35,982 nt of DNA from a virus, in IMG/VR virus record IMGVR_UViG_3300021495_000041, positions 1-35,982 of that record. One strand, written 5' to 3'. Of the stretch, positions 21,001 through 29,151 are shown piece by piece; within the stretch, counting starts at the first letter, position 1; each line of letters begins with the position of its first letter. The notes under the pieces are model-generated. The model did not search any database and was not told the origin of the DNA. It saw only the letters and a list, made by a program, of their open reading frames with translations. A program made the translations under genes and the position numbers.

Positions 21001-23236
21001 GTGTAACGCCTGCGAAAGTGTAGTGCGTAGTTATCCCAATAGATGTGTTGTCAACTTGTACATCATCGATCTTGTGGTGTGGGTGGGGTACAATGGAGTA
21101 GGTTAGTGAGCCCCCTTCTGCAACATAACTAGCACCAGGCGGGATTACGTCACCACCACCTTCAGAAGTTGCAATTATCTCGTAGTATCCTACAGGGTGT
21201 TCCCACCTCAAATCTGGACTTTGGTAATACCTTAGCTCAGTTTGGTCGTAAACCCACACGAGCGCGAACCCTTGTAAGGGGCGGTCAACTCGGGCTGAAT
21301 TAACAACCGGGGCGTCTTTACACAAAGGGTTTGGCCCATAACTCGAATACATATCATTTGTGATAGGGGCAGTAACTCCATCAATCCCATGAATTATGTT
21401 GTAGCTATCTGGATGAGCACCCCAACCTTTACCTGCCCAGAAAATATGGCAGCCATAACTTATACCTATTGAAAGAGACGGCCAAGCATTTGTATATTCG
21501 TCCGCTACGGGTGCGTCTACGCGGACGAGTGGGTTAAGATTCAACGATTCATAGACGTGGTAGGTCGAAGTTTCGCTATCAATACATACAATGCTTACTG
21601 TTGTACCATCTGCGTCATACATTACGTCAGGGTCATAAGCGTACCCTTTGCCAGTAATCTGAGTAGCTTCACCCCAACTATCGGTGTACTTACGTGCATA
21701 CAACACCCGTTGGTTATCTATACCAGCAACCCATGTGGCTAAAACAGTTAAGCCAGAAATTGCGAGATCTGGGGTGAGTCCGTCATAAGTATCGTCGTGG
21801 TAAATAACCTCAGTTGTACTCCATGTTCCTCCAACTAGCACCCGATGTTGAATTACTTTCTTATCGGGGTAATCTGTGGTTTTCCCTGTCCATATAACAT
21901 GAACAGCGTCATTTGCGTCAACCGCGATATGTGGGTGGTCTTGATCAAACAGCTCACTCGACAACCATTCGAGCGTTGACCACTCACCACTTAGGGTCCT
22001 TGAGATGTATTGGATGTTGGAGTATTCTGGATTAGCACCACTTCCCCTGTTCTCCCAAACAAGATGGAGGGTTCCTTGTGAGTCAATGGCTATGTCAGGC
22101 CTGAACTGTTCTCCTTCTATAGCTGCAGATAATGGAACGTGAGTCCAACTATGCCCATTGTCTGTTGATGTAGCTAAAATTAGTTTTGGGGTCCTATCAT
22201 CCTGCTCATGAACAGCAACACACCATAGTTGTCCTGTTGCCCACCTCACAAGGTTACCAGGATAGACCCGGAGGTCTTCTATGACTGTTTCACCAGGTAC
22301 GCACAGAGCAAACTCGGCATGGATTGTGTGGTCTGATGTTATGTTTACGAAGTTATACGCTTGTGCAGCCCCCACACTTACCCCATCAACTACTATGTTA
22401 CTGATACAGTAGTCCTCATCGGGGGCGATGGAGAAGCTAATGTTTGAGTTCGCCTTAACGGTTACAACACCTGAAGGTATGATAACACCGTGTGTGCCAG
22501 CAGTTGCGGTTATAGTGTATGTACCCTCTTCAGCGAACTCGACGTGAATGGTATGATCCGATGTTACGTTTGTGAATGTATATGTTGAGCATGCCCCAAC
22601 GGACACTCCGTCAACTAAAACATAATCTATGTGGTACCCACCATCAGGCCATATATCGAAGCTGATTGATTGACCGTCTGTTACTTCTATAACCCCGCTT
22701 GGTACAATGTAACCATGTGTGCCAGCAGTTGCGGTTATGGTGTGTGTACCAGCACCAACAGTAAATTCAGCATGGATTGTGTGATCTGTTGTCACACCTT
22801 CAAAAACATAAAAACCCACTGCACCTATAGTCTCTCCATCAACTGTGACTTCTTGGATTCTGTAGTTAGGCTCGGGGATGATCCAGAACATCGCGTCTGA
22901 ATAAAGAGGTACAATTATGTCTCCTTTAGGAATGATAGTGCCGTGATCACCCGCGGAGGCTGAAATCACTGGGAGGGGAGCAAATGTTGCGACGACTTCT
23001 GAATCTTGGTAAACGGTCAGTGTATAGGTTTGTTTTCTGCTTACTACTACACCGTTGACTTGGAGGCTTTTAACTGCGTAGCCAGGATCTGGTGTTAGAG
23101 TGAATGTAACTTCAGATCCTGCTGGGACAGAAAATGACCCACTGGGGTTGATTGACCCCCCGGGTCCAGCGGATGAATTGACGATAAAGTAGCCTCCCCA
23201 AGCTAAGTCGTCACTTGGAACTATCTCGGTGTACAC
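18089..23236 (-). CDS. Giant multi-propeller tail protein with InlB-like repeats
   Basis: The 1715-residue protein is a chain of surface modules. InlB B-repeat-like units of about 68 residues (core TATAGTHG..IPSG, then YxIDYVLVDG, then HTIHAEF) occupy about 15-310, 685-750 and 1118-1186. A first sialidase-like propeller with an Asp-box (STDNGHSW) spans about 315-680. Six NHL-type repeats span about 780-1050, and a second sialidase-like propeller with SYDRGATW about 1190-1560. The C-terminal part is unclassified. The NHL block interrupts an InlB-like repeat. The GTG start follows GAGGTGAG. The protein is almost certainly a tail fibre or adhesin that binds a surface glycan or protein. Sialidase activity cannot be inferred from Asp-boxes alone. 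Confidence 0.8.
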   Translation of the reverse strand: MYTEIVPSDDLAWGGYFIVNSSAGPGGSINPSGSFSVPAGSEVTFTLTPDPGYAVKSLQVNGVVVSRKQTYTLTVYQDSEVVATFAPLPVISASAGDHGTIIPKGDIIVPLYSDAMFWIIPEPNYRIQEVTVDGETIGAVGFYVFEGVTTDHTIHAEFTVGAGTHTITATAGTHGYIVPSGVIEVTDGQSISFDIWPDGGYHIDYVLVDGVSVGACSTYTFTNVTSDHTIHVEFAEEGTYTITATAGTHGVIIPSGVVTVKANSNISFSIAPDEDYCISNIVVDGVSVGAAQAYNFVNITSDHTIHAEFALCVPGETVIEDLRVYPGNLVRWATGQLWCVAVHEQDDRTPKLILATSTDNGHSWTHVPLSAAIEGEQFRPDIAIDSQGTLHLVWENRGSGANPEYSNIQYISRTLSGEWSTLEWLSSELFDQDHPHIAVDANDAVHVIWTGKTTDYPDKKVIQHRVLVGGTWSTTEVIYHDDTYDGLTPDLAISGLTVLATWVAGIDNQRVLYARKYTDSWGEATQITGKGYAYDPDVMYDADGTTVSIVCIDSETSTYHVYESLNLNPLVRVDAPVADEYTNAWPSLSIGISYGCHIFWAGKGWGAHPDSYNIIHGIDGVTAPITNDMYSSYGPNPLCKDAPVVNSARVDRPLQGFALVWVYDQTELRYYQSPDLRWEHPVGYYEIIATSEGGGDVIPPGASYVAEGGSLTYSIVPHPHHKIDDVQVDNTSIGITTHYTFAGVTQDHTIHTKFSPIYHTILATAGEHGSINPMTVLLTGMVIGSYGTGNDQFKYPRDIACDDTYIYVADESNHRIVKRLKSDLSYVSQIGTQGSGNDQFNAPRGIACDDTYIYITDTYNQRVVKRLKSDLSYVSQVGSYGSGNDQFADPEGIACDDTYIYITDTYNHRVVKRLKSDLSFVAAIGSSGSGDDQFYEPRGIACDDTYIYITDYGNCRVVKRLKSDLSYVSQVGSYGSGNDQFGNPKGIACDDTYIYITDTGNNRVVIRKKSDLSYVSQITSYDDDKQFDSPQGVACDDLYLYIDDTNNCCVVKEPKSDEPISEVKVIDGACISFDIIPDEGYQIDYLLVDGETIAPTPTYMFTNVTSDHTIHAEFTEGGPYIITATAGTHGVIIPSGTVTVAANASTSFQMVPEFGYCVSQVLVDGNDVEPTLNYAFHNVLANHTIHVNFDKGTLPIPIVIDKDAAFGRFYSARSSSGVLWVTYTKRVDNVNQIFVAQSYDRGATWSVEAITDSSYDQTDPVMVIDSNDIVYVVWRGKGWGNNPDKFNLVCRRNVRGVWEDAVSITDIPHNQWDPNISLDGDDRVFVVWSGKGYGTHSTTSNIYMITYSEGSWSDVELVTDVSHFQDNPQITVDPNGNVYVMWSGYGWGAYPNDLNVKLRIKNKDTGWGSVLNVTDDEGYWFGSSVASDLTGTVHLAWYGGSSDFNIYYRTYSKTSGLSSVETITSKEPGAPQVDPTLGVDADNKVYLFWTGLGWPACDFVYNLRSKVKLGGTWSDFLTTDLMSNQRKPHLLSNVFPVVRNAKTNFPKTGLFITWYGSLNGYNGATWDEPELELDHLHIQDASTRKPKPVTGITEIDEEYVQTVALQFYPLRYLLKGANLSTGQKSEFITTTRMNYGLITLAFSDAGASASIRLVRRDQSGVESYSDLITISALNITSGGKYKGVERVEKLYGAHSIAVYVESITSGTVDVWLAAA
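20070..20890 (-). repeat. NHL-repeat array with 141-base DNA period
   Basis: Six tandem units encode about 47 residues each. The marker CACAAGC recurs on the + strand at 20131, 20269, 20410, 20551, 20692 and 20833, giving one spacing of 138 and four of exactly 141. Long stretches (GTAATGTAAATATAAGTGTC and neighbours) are identical or nearly so between units, so the duplication is recent or maintained by recombination. Confidence 0.85.
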
Positions 23237-23247
23237 TTCGTCTCACC

Positions 23248-24423
23248 TCACAGTTCAACTTGATAGATTTTTATTAGAGCGTCTTCATCTCGTTCGATTT
23301 GTGTCAGTAAATACACTTCACCTTTCAAATTGGTTGCAACGTCGATAGCGTTAACATCTTGAGAGAGTGTATATGTTGATGCGTCACTCCACCCACTTAT
23401 GGTCTTCACACGAAGGTGGATCTTTTTCGTACTTGGATCATAGGCGACCACATACAATTCATCAGCAGGTGTACAGTCGCAACATATAAGGGCGTTACTT
23501 ATATCAAAGATCTTTTCTTCACTTGAAGCTCCCTTCTGTTTGTAGTAGACACCATCAGAAGCGCTACGAATTTCATGGTATCCACCCCTTGGAGACGCGG
23601 ACCGTGCATAGCCTTCTTCGGAGCTAAAAAAGACCTCGCCCGCAGCGTCTTGTTCTAACTCATCGTTACTTGTCAGGCACCGCATGTGTGCAAAGCCGGG
23701 GTCATCAAACGAATTGGTGTCAGAATGGAAGCGAAATCCTTTTACGTGTATAGAGCCGTAGTTACCATATACCCGTACGTCACTTTGGGAGAGAGTTACA
23801 GCGCGCACTAGTGACGGCTGTGCGTCTGCTTGATGTATGGACCAGTGGTAGAGATCGGGTGACTTTAGCACACACAATTTTGAGTTGTATCCCTTCGCGA
23901 CACATGCCACAAAGCAGTGATCTTTATTGAGCACAAGGTCTCCTGAACTGAAGCCAGGTAGTTTATACCCTTTTAGGTTTGTTGGTGGCTCCTCTTCAGG
24001 CTCAGGAGGAGGTGGGGGAGGTGGTTCTGGATCAGGTTCCGGTTCCGGTTCAGGCTCTGTTGAGCTGTTACAGTGGGGACACGCTCTCCTTGGATCACCT
24101 GCGGACCCACCTGAATACCAGTATGTCTCTGGGTGCTCTCCATAATTCAAGTAAAGCCAACTCGCCAACCACGCAGGTATATCCTCTTGCTGTAGTAAAT
24201 CATTCCAATCACCTAAGTACGACGGTCCAAAGTAGCGTTCAGCTTCTTCTTCAGAGCGTGGCTCTTCTTCCGGGAAAAGGCCGCGACGCTCCCTCTTCGC
24301 GGCTTCTCTAAGCCTTCTTAGCTTCTCTAACGCTGCGCATCTAATAGCTTCTTGACGGGTCATCCCAGGCCATGGCCAGGCAGTACCACCTACTGCGTCT
24401 TCGCTAGACCAAGTAAAAGCCAT
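23248..24423 (-). CDS. Tail-tip protein with Pro/Glu linker
   Basis: The 391-residue protein has a charged helical N-terminal domain (about 1-105), a CPHC pair near 114, then a low-complexity linker of alternating proline and glutamate (about 122-148), then a C-terminal region of about 240 residues with repeated beta-strand patterns (LYHWSIHQ, ISNALICCDC, VAYDPSTKKIHLRVK) that looks like another propeller. The design resembles a fibre with an anchor domain, a stiff spacer and a binding domain. ATG 24423 was chosen over TTG 24429 because it lies six bases after GGAGAGG. A near-consensus promoter lies just upstream, inside the end of the Kelch gene. Confidence 0.65.
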   Translation of the reverse strand: MAFTWSSEDAVGGTAWPWPGMTRQEAIRCAALEKLRRLREAAKRERRGLFPEEEPRSEEEAERYFGPSYLGDWNDLLQQEDIPAWLASWLYLNYGEHPETYWYSGGSAGDPRRACPHCNSSTEPEPEPEPDPEPPPPPPPEPEEEPPTNLKGYKLPGFSSGDLVLNKDHCFVACVAKGYNSKLCVLKSPDLYHWSIHQADAQPSLVRAVTLSQSDVRVYGNYGSIHVKGFRFHSDTNSFDDPGFAHMRCLTSNDELEQDAAGEVFFSSEEGYARSASPRGGYHEIRSASDGVYYKQKGASSEEKIFDISNALICCDCTPADELYVVAYDPSTKKIHLRVKTISGWSDASTYTLSQDVNAIDVATNLKGEVYLLTQIERDEDALIKIYQVEL

Positions 24424-24449
24424 ATCCAACCTCTCCGTAGCTACACACC

Positions 24450-24478
24450 ATCATATTTCTAGGGAAGTGAATAGTCAA
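24450..24478 (-). promoter_or_regulatory. Near-consensus sigma70-like promoter for the tail-fibre genes
   Basis: On the minus strand TTGACT (24478-24473) and TATGAT (24455-24450) are exactly 17 bases apart. Transcription would start near 24443, leaving a leader of about 20 bases with a GGAGAGG site before ATG 24423. The -35 box overlaps the stop region of the Kelch gene. Confidence 0.65.
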
Positions 24479-26073
24479 GCGGCGCGTACAACGGCTGTGT
24501 GATAGCACATATCTGTAAAGTCATAAGTAGACCAAGTACCGGACTCAAGGTCGTAGACGTACATTTTGTCACTCACTAAGTAAGAACCACCTTCTTGATA
24601 GATTCCGCTGAAGATGTAGATTTTACTCCCGTAAATTACGCCAGCAGCGTCTGAAAGACCGCGAGGCCCGTGGCTAATAAGGTGCCAGCTTCCATCGTAC
24701 ATGAGAAGTTCATCTCTGCAACTGGAACCATCGTATCCCCCGAAGATGTACATTCTCTCACCGTCAGTTAGTCCTATATGGCCTACACAACCGTTTGGGT
24801 GGAACGGGCAGTCTTGTAGTTGAGCCCATGTGTTAGTGAGGAAATCAAACGAATATAGTTTGTTGTCACGTACTGGTGGGTTACCTTCACCACAAGGAGT
24901 GTCTTCCCGCTCACCACCGTACACGTACATTTTGTCCCCTATTACTACTGCTGTGTGACCTGTGACACAAAAAGGTGCATTTGGCATGCTGGACCACGTT
25001 GCGTACTCGTATTTCACTTCGATGTCGACCGGTTTAGGGGTGTAGAATAAATTGAGGTAAAACTCCCTGTCATAATTCCGAACCCATCCAGCACCTGCTC
25101 GTTCATCGGAATACCATCCATATGAAGTGAGCTTCGTTGAACCCCCTGCGGTAACTAAGTCTATAGAGGTCTGAATTGAGGAATCAGTTCGAGTGTCACT
25201 TAACCCCTCACCAGTGTCCCAAAGCGTGTATGTTCTGTCACTTCTAGTGTATTTGACGGTTAAAGTTCTTGGAATAATGGGAGAGTGTTGTAGATAAGTT
25301 GTGAAGATAGGGTTGTGAAGCGTGAAATGCTCTACCGCTATATTGTCAAGTCTGCATCGCCAGAATGTGTTGTTGACCAAGTAAGTTGGTGGTGGGTTGG
25401 GGTTAGGGCATGTTCCACCTAGAACGTATATACTATTCCCCCACACAGCCGCTGAGTGGTTGAACCGTACACCTGGCATAAATCCCAAAATCCGCCAAAT
25501 GTCTGTTTGGGGGTTATATGCGTAGTAAGTACTCGTTACACCACTTGATGTTGATCCACCTAAAACGTACATTAGACCCTTATGCATTACAGCTGCGTGA
25601 TGACTCACTGCGACTATTTGTGCCTCCCGATCCTCTAAGCTTTCGTTGTAAATGTCGTACAGTAAAAACCGTGGGTTGCCATAGTAATAGCCTAGAAGGA
25701 ATACGGGCTTTACACAGCGTGTTGGTAGTCCACCACGTCTTACTTCCAGAAAGCCACTTATTTCGGAACATTCAGCTAAACCAAACTTCCTAGAGACTAT
25801 CCTGGGAGTGCCTTCGTCGAACCGTAATACAACTATATCTCCAATGTCAAACGCTGAAGCGGCGTGCTCGGACGTTCCACCTATTTCTAAGGTAGTGGGT
25901 GTGCAATGATAATGAAACAAAACATTATCGTAAATTTCACCTGTTGGGTTAAGCCCACCGTCCAGGATTTCCACTTTCGCTTTATCACCGGGCTCACACA
26001 GGCTGAGGATCCTCGCCCATTTATGGAACCTACCAACCATACTGTCTGCGTTTGTTATATTATACTCTGACAT
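24475..26073 (-). CDS. Kelch-propeller tail-tip protein
   Basis: Residues about 1-100 resemble the OB-fold domain of baseplate spike proteins (GDKAKVEILDG; FDIGDIVVLRFDEGTPRIVSRK). The rest is a Kelch-type beta-propeller with at least five motifs, such as HHAAVMHKGLMYVLGG, NHSAAVWGNSIYVLGG, GHTAVVIGDKMYVYGG and ERMYIFGGYDG, each followed by a spaced aromatic (NTWAQL, GTWSTY). Around residues 245-360 a non-Kelch segment (PRTLTVKYT...LFYTPKPVDIEVKYEY) interrupts the propeller and resembles the small beta module seen in the hub and the 468-residue tail protein. It probably mounts a binding propeller on the baseplate. It is two bases from the CAP-domain gene. Confidence 0.75.
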   Translation of the reverse strand: MSEYNITNADSMVGRFHKWARILSLCEPGDKAKVEILDGGLNPTGEIYDNVLFHYHCTPTTLEIGGTSEHAASAFDIGDIVVLRFDEGTPRIVSRKFGLAECSEISGFLEVRRGGLPTRCVKPVFLLGYYYGNPRFLLYDIYNESLEDREAQIVAVSHHAAVMHKGLMYVLGGSTSSGVTSTYYAYNPQTDIWRILGFMPGVRFNHSAAVWGNSIYVLGGTCPNPNPPPTYLVNNTFWRCRLDNIAVEHFTLHNPIFTTYLQHSPIIPRTLTVKYTRSDRTYTLWDTGEGLSDTRTDSSIQTSIDLVTAGGSTKLTSYGWYSDERAGAGWVRNYDREFYLNLFYTPKPVDIEVKYEYATWSSMPNAPFCVTGHTAVVIGDKMYVYGGEREDTPCGEGNPPVRDNKLYSFDFLTNTWAQLQDCPFHPNGCVGHIGLTDGERMYIFGGYDGSSCRDELLMYDGSWHLISHGPRGLSDAAGVIYGSKIYIFSGIYQEGGSYLVSDKMYVYDLESGTWSTYDFTDMCYHTAVVRAA

Positions 26074-26074
26074 C

Positions 26075-27685
26075 TTACCACCAGAATCTTACGGGAAGTA
26101 ATATATCTGACCCACGATCCAAAGTGTACGCTACGTTGCTATCACTTATTGGGTCAAAAAACATTCTTCCGTCAGGTGCTTTGTAGACGAATGGGTAGTC
26201 TGCGCCCCACGGAACTGGGCCACGACACGCTGGTTCTAACACAAGGTTCCCTTTTTGGTCTAAGGACTTACTAGTACCACCCTTTAGGATAACCCCACGT
26301 TCGCCTATGTTATACCTATAAGAGTCACTACATCTTAACCAGAAGTAGCTCCCTTTGAAGTCCACTAACCAATGCAAACGCGAGTCCCCAACCCAGCGAT
26401 CCTTCATTGTCACTCCTATACCGCCTTCTATTACGTTACCATCTGAGTCCAGCAAGCCACATCCTCGTATTATACCACTCGTCCAGCAGTGGGTCTCAAA
26501 CCAACCAAATCCTATTATAAAAGGATTGCATTCGTCCTCGTAGTCTTTTAGCCATCCATAAACTATCATATAGCTCCCAGGATAGAAGCAATGCTGACTT
26601 TCAGCGAAATTCCAACGTATTGTCCACACCCTATCCTGTATATATGAGTTGCCTATCGCTTCTTTGTTATTCCACGCAAACTCCAACCTATTATCACTTG
26701 GGATGGGGCTCTTTTCTTGGTCTAGATAGTACTCAACGTAACACGGTCCTAGCTCGAATTGAAACCGTATTTTGTAGAGAGCACAAATTTGAGGGAGCTT
26801 TATCTGAGTGATAATTACCGGTTTGGGTTCTTTGTACTCGATCCATTCGTCTTCATACCATACTTTAACCAATTTATAATCCTGATGCCAATGAATCTTT
26901 TCGACACATTCGCCTGTACATGGTAGCTCCGGCTTAGCTACAACCGCGCTCTCGAATGGACCATCATCACTCGCGAAGATCGCGACGGCTATATACTTCT
27001 TATATACATTTCCTACGTTATCTGTCCACATCCAATACGCTATTCCGAAACCTACCCTGTTAAACGCCGGGTTCATAATATTACCACGATGTCCAGAGCT
27101 AGACATCCACCCCTCAAACAAGTCTATAGCAACAGCGGAAGTTCCTTTGAATGTGTTGACATATTCCTTACAGGCTATATTCTCGCTTGTGGGTACTTTT
27201 TTATATCCGAAATACTCTAGTCTCGCAGTATGATCCCTGCCAAAACTATCAGTGTGACGGAAGTAGTCATTTTCGACCATGTCGCGCGCGTGCCAGAACG
27301 CTATCTCACACAAGGCTTTATCTAACTCCAAGTGCCTACACTCGGCAGGGGGGCATTCATCTGGGTGTGTCACTCTAGCGTCATTGTGTAAATCCAACAT
27401 CTTCATACAAAAGCTTTCGTTCGCGATTTCTGGTGTTGGTTCAACATCTGAGTCAGTACACGTAGGAACGCAGAGTAGGCAGTCAATTGCGTTTCTATCT
27501 TTTGGAAGTAAATATGCTTTCACTTCGGTTCGGTTGCACTCGAAACCTTCAGGGCATAGGAAGGTTTCAACTTCGGTTTTATCACCTTCTGTCCTAGAAG
27601 ACGTAGAAGCTTTGACGTTCGTGGGATTACACAACCCACGTGGTCTCCAAGGGTGTGGGCATAAATATGCAATTAGTTCCGTCAT
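26075..27685 (-). CDS. CAP/SCP-domain tail-tip protein
   Basis: Residues about 93-240 match the CAP superfamily (cysteine-rich secretory, SCP-like): LDLHNDARVTHP, WHARDMVENDYFRHTDSFG, SENIAC (E168) and SSSGHRGNIMNPAFNRVGFG (H199). The characteristic His and Glu residues are kept. The N-terminal 80 residues contain short near-repeats (TELIAYLCP, TEVETFLCP, TEVKAYLLP). The C-terminal 290 residues are beta-rich, aromatic and cysteine-rich, with no family I recognise. CAP domains bind sterols, lipids, peptides or metals; some bacterial ones act at the cell envelope. Placement between baseplate and Kelch genes argues for a virion role in host contact or cell-wall interaction. Its start overlaps the previous gene's stop. 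Confidence 0.8.
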   Translation of the reverse strand: MTELIAYLCPHPWRPRGLCNPTNVKASTSSRTEGDKTEVETFLCPEGFECNRTEVKAYLLPKDRNAIDCLLCVPTCTDSDVEPTPEIANESFCMKMLDLHNDARVTHPDECPPAECRHLELDKALCEIAFWHARDMVENDYFRHTDSFGRDHTARLEYFGYKKVPTSENIACKEYVNTFKGTSAVAIDLFEGWMSSSGHRGNIMNPAFNRVGFGIAYWMWTDNVGNVYKKYIAVAIFASDDGPFESAVVAKPELPCTGECVEKIHWHQDYKLVKVWYEDEWIEYKEPKPVIITQIKLPQICALYKIRFQFELGPCYVEYYLDQEKSPIPSDNRLEFAWNNKEAIGNSYIQDRVWTIRWNFAESQHCFYPGSYMIVYGWLKDYEDECNPFIIGFGWFETHCWTSGIIRGCGLLDSDGNVIEGGIGVTMKDRWVGDSRLHWLVDFKGSYFWLRCSDSYRYNIGERGVILKGGTSKSLDQKGNLVLEPACRGPVPWGADYPFVYKAPDGRMFFDPISDSNVAYTLDRGSDILLPVRFWW

Positions 27686-28407
27686 GACACAGTAAAAGAG
27701 TCATTCGCAATTGTGTCTGAGTCACTATCCTGGTATCCATACTTTGACATTTTTAACGAATGTGTCCCAACCTTTAGCTTCCCCAAATAAATCCTTCCTT
27801 GTAAGTCCGTTGTTCCTATGTACTTACCATCAACCCACACAAAGACACTTGGGATTATTGTACGAGTGCAAGCATCTCTCACGGTCAGGTACACTTCGCG
27901 AGTTTCTGGCTTCCACCTTAAAGTGATGTGGCCGTATCTATCTTCCTTTATAGCTTCTAAGAGCACCGACGCTTCTTCTGTACAATGTACTTCAATTCGA
28001 TCGAATAAGGTCTGATATTTAACTTTAAGGATTCCTGAAAACTCTTCGCTTAATAAGATCGTACCCTCGGTAGTTACTTTTGGTGGGGGTCCTTCTCGTC
28101 CTACCCACTCCCATTCAAAGTTGGAGTGATAAGGGTACCGTAAATTAGCACTTTTGCTCCGTGCGAAGGTGATCTCGTCTTCCTGTGATAATGGTAAGCC
28201 TTCCGCTTCAAGTCTCGCAGTGCCCATACTTACTCTTAACTCTGGTTTGAGCAGCGCAGGAAAGCACCGAACATAAGCGAATTCCCCAGGCGGGAATGTA
28301 GATTGACCTCTGTTTTTTTCCGAGTCTAACTCAAGCGTGAAGGACTTTACTTCAACCCCAGCGCAGGTCTTTGAGATCCCAACTTGGATTTGGCTTCTGG
28401 CAGGCAT
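27682..28407 (-). CDS. Tail protein with shared baseplate domain and PEGA-like end
   Basis: Residues about 1-150 share a pattern with the gene at 28407-28907 and with the hub C-terminus: FTLELDSEKN, FAYVRCFP, EDEITFA, WEWVG, and GILKVKYQTLFDRIEV. Residues about 175-235 read like a PEGA or carboxypeptidase-regulatory-like beta-sandwich (VYLTVRDACT, VFVWVDGKYIGTTDLQGRIYLGKLKVGTHSLKMSKYGY), common in surface-exposed proteins. It is likely a baseplate or tail-tip component. It abuts its neighbours by overlapping start and stop codons, so it is translated together with them. Confidence 0.65.
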   Translation of the reverse strand: MPARSQIQVGISKTCAGVEVKSFTLELDSEKNRGQSTFPPGEFAYVRCFPALLKPELRVSMGTARLEAEGLPLSQEDEITFARSKSANLRYPYHSNFEWEWVGREGPPPKVTTEGTILLSEEFSGILKVKYQTLFDRIEVHCTEEASVLLEAIKEDRYGHITLRWKPETREVYLTVRDACTRTIIPSVFVWVDGKYIGTTDLQGRIYLGKLKVGTHSLKMSKYGYQDSDSDTIANDSFTVS

Positions 28408-28907
28408 TACTTCTCCTCTACTTCCTTAATAAGGATGAGAACCAAGTAGGTCTCATAGTCTCTGGGGGGTACAGTTATGCTATAGACACGATAAAAGCTT
28501 TTATATGTCAATTGTAGTACCGCACACCCCTCTTTAGCGGCCACAATTGTTGAACCCCCAATACAGGTGACCTGACCCAAACTCGTCCCAAACCAGTCAT
28601 ATGAGACGAGAGCACGGATGTATCGATGTGTTGAGGCTTCTTTTGTGTCAGCGAATGTTAATATCTCATCTTCGATAGTTTCTGTACTGCTTCCTTCCGC
28701 GTTGATCGATCCGTCACTTGGCGTCAGTGTGATCCGCATATCATGAGGGTATGTATACACTCTAAAATATACTTTTTCTCCATATGTGAAGCAGTTCTTC
28801 CCTTCATTACGCTCAGCATCTAACTCGGCTGTGATCCCATGTCCTGGTTCAGCAACACATAGTGCCTTAAACGTTACAGTGATGCTACCTTTTGTGACTT
28901 CTGCCAT
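28407..28907 (-). CDS. Tail protein with shared baseplate domain
   Basis: The 166-residue protein is essentially one copy of the domain shared with the following gene and the hub C-terminus. Matching positions are ITAELDAERN, VYFRVYTYP, EDEILTFADT, VSYDWFG and AVLQLTYKSFYRVYSI. No catalytic motif is visible. The repeated use in three adjacent genes suggests a structural building block of the tail tip. It ends in an acidic tail (IKEVEEK) that overlaps the next ATG by one base. Confidence 0.65.
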   Translation of the reverse strand: MAEVTKGSITVTFKALCVAEPGHGITAELDAERNEGKNCFTYGEKVYFRVYTYPHDMRITLTPSDGSINAEGSSTETIEDEILTFADTKEASTHRYIRALVSYDWFGTSLGQVTCIGGSTIVAAKEGCAVLQLTYKSFYRVYSITVPPRDYETYLVLILIKEVEEK

Positions 28908-28917
28908 CTTTCAGCTC

Positions 28918-29151
28918 CTAAACATCAGCTCTGACTACCTTTGGTTCACGTGGGGTTCCTTTTCTCTTCCCAATGACAACGTATTGTGTTCCTGCTCTTC
29001 CCACAACAACTCGATCACCTACTGTGAACGAGTGACTTGATGTAGCTCTTATGGTTGAAGCCCCAACCTTTACTATGTACAAGCCTTCACGGAATCCTGT
29101 AACCACGCCAGTCTTAAGCTCTTCACTAGTCTCGAGAAGGCGGATTTTCAA
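28918..29151 (-). CDS. Small OB/SH3-like baseplate protein
   Basis: The 77-residue protein is a compact beta-barrel candidate: GVVTGFREGLYIVKVGASTI, then FTVGDRVVVGRAGTQYVVIGKRKG, the pattern of OB-fold domains in gpV and gp45-like spike proteins. The TTG at 29151 was chosen because GGAGG lies nine bases upstream; the longer frame would extend back over the hub gene's end. It overlaps the hub gene by 26 bases and probably caps or links hub and spike. Confidence 0.65.
   Translation of the reverse strand: MKIRLLETSEELKTGVVTGFREGLYIVKVGASTIRATSSHSFTVGDRVVVGRAGTQYVVIGKRKGTPREPKVVRADV

Noticed and set aside
23927-24145. Glycine/serine-rich open frame on the + strand
   Set aside because: It is the antisense shadow of the proline/glutamate linker of the gene at 23248-24423.
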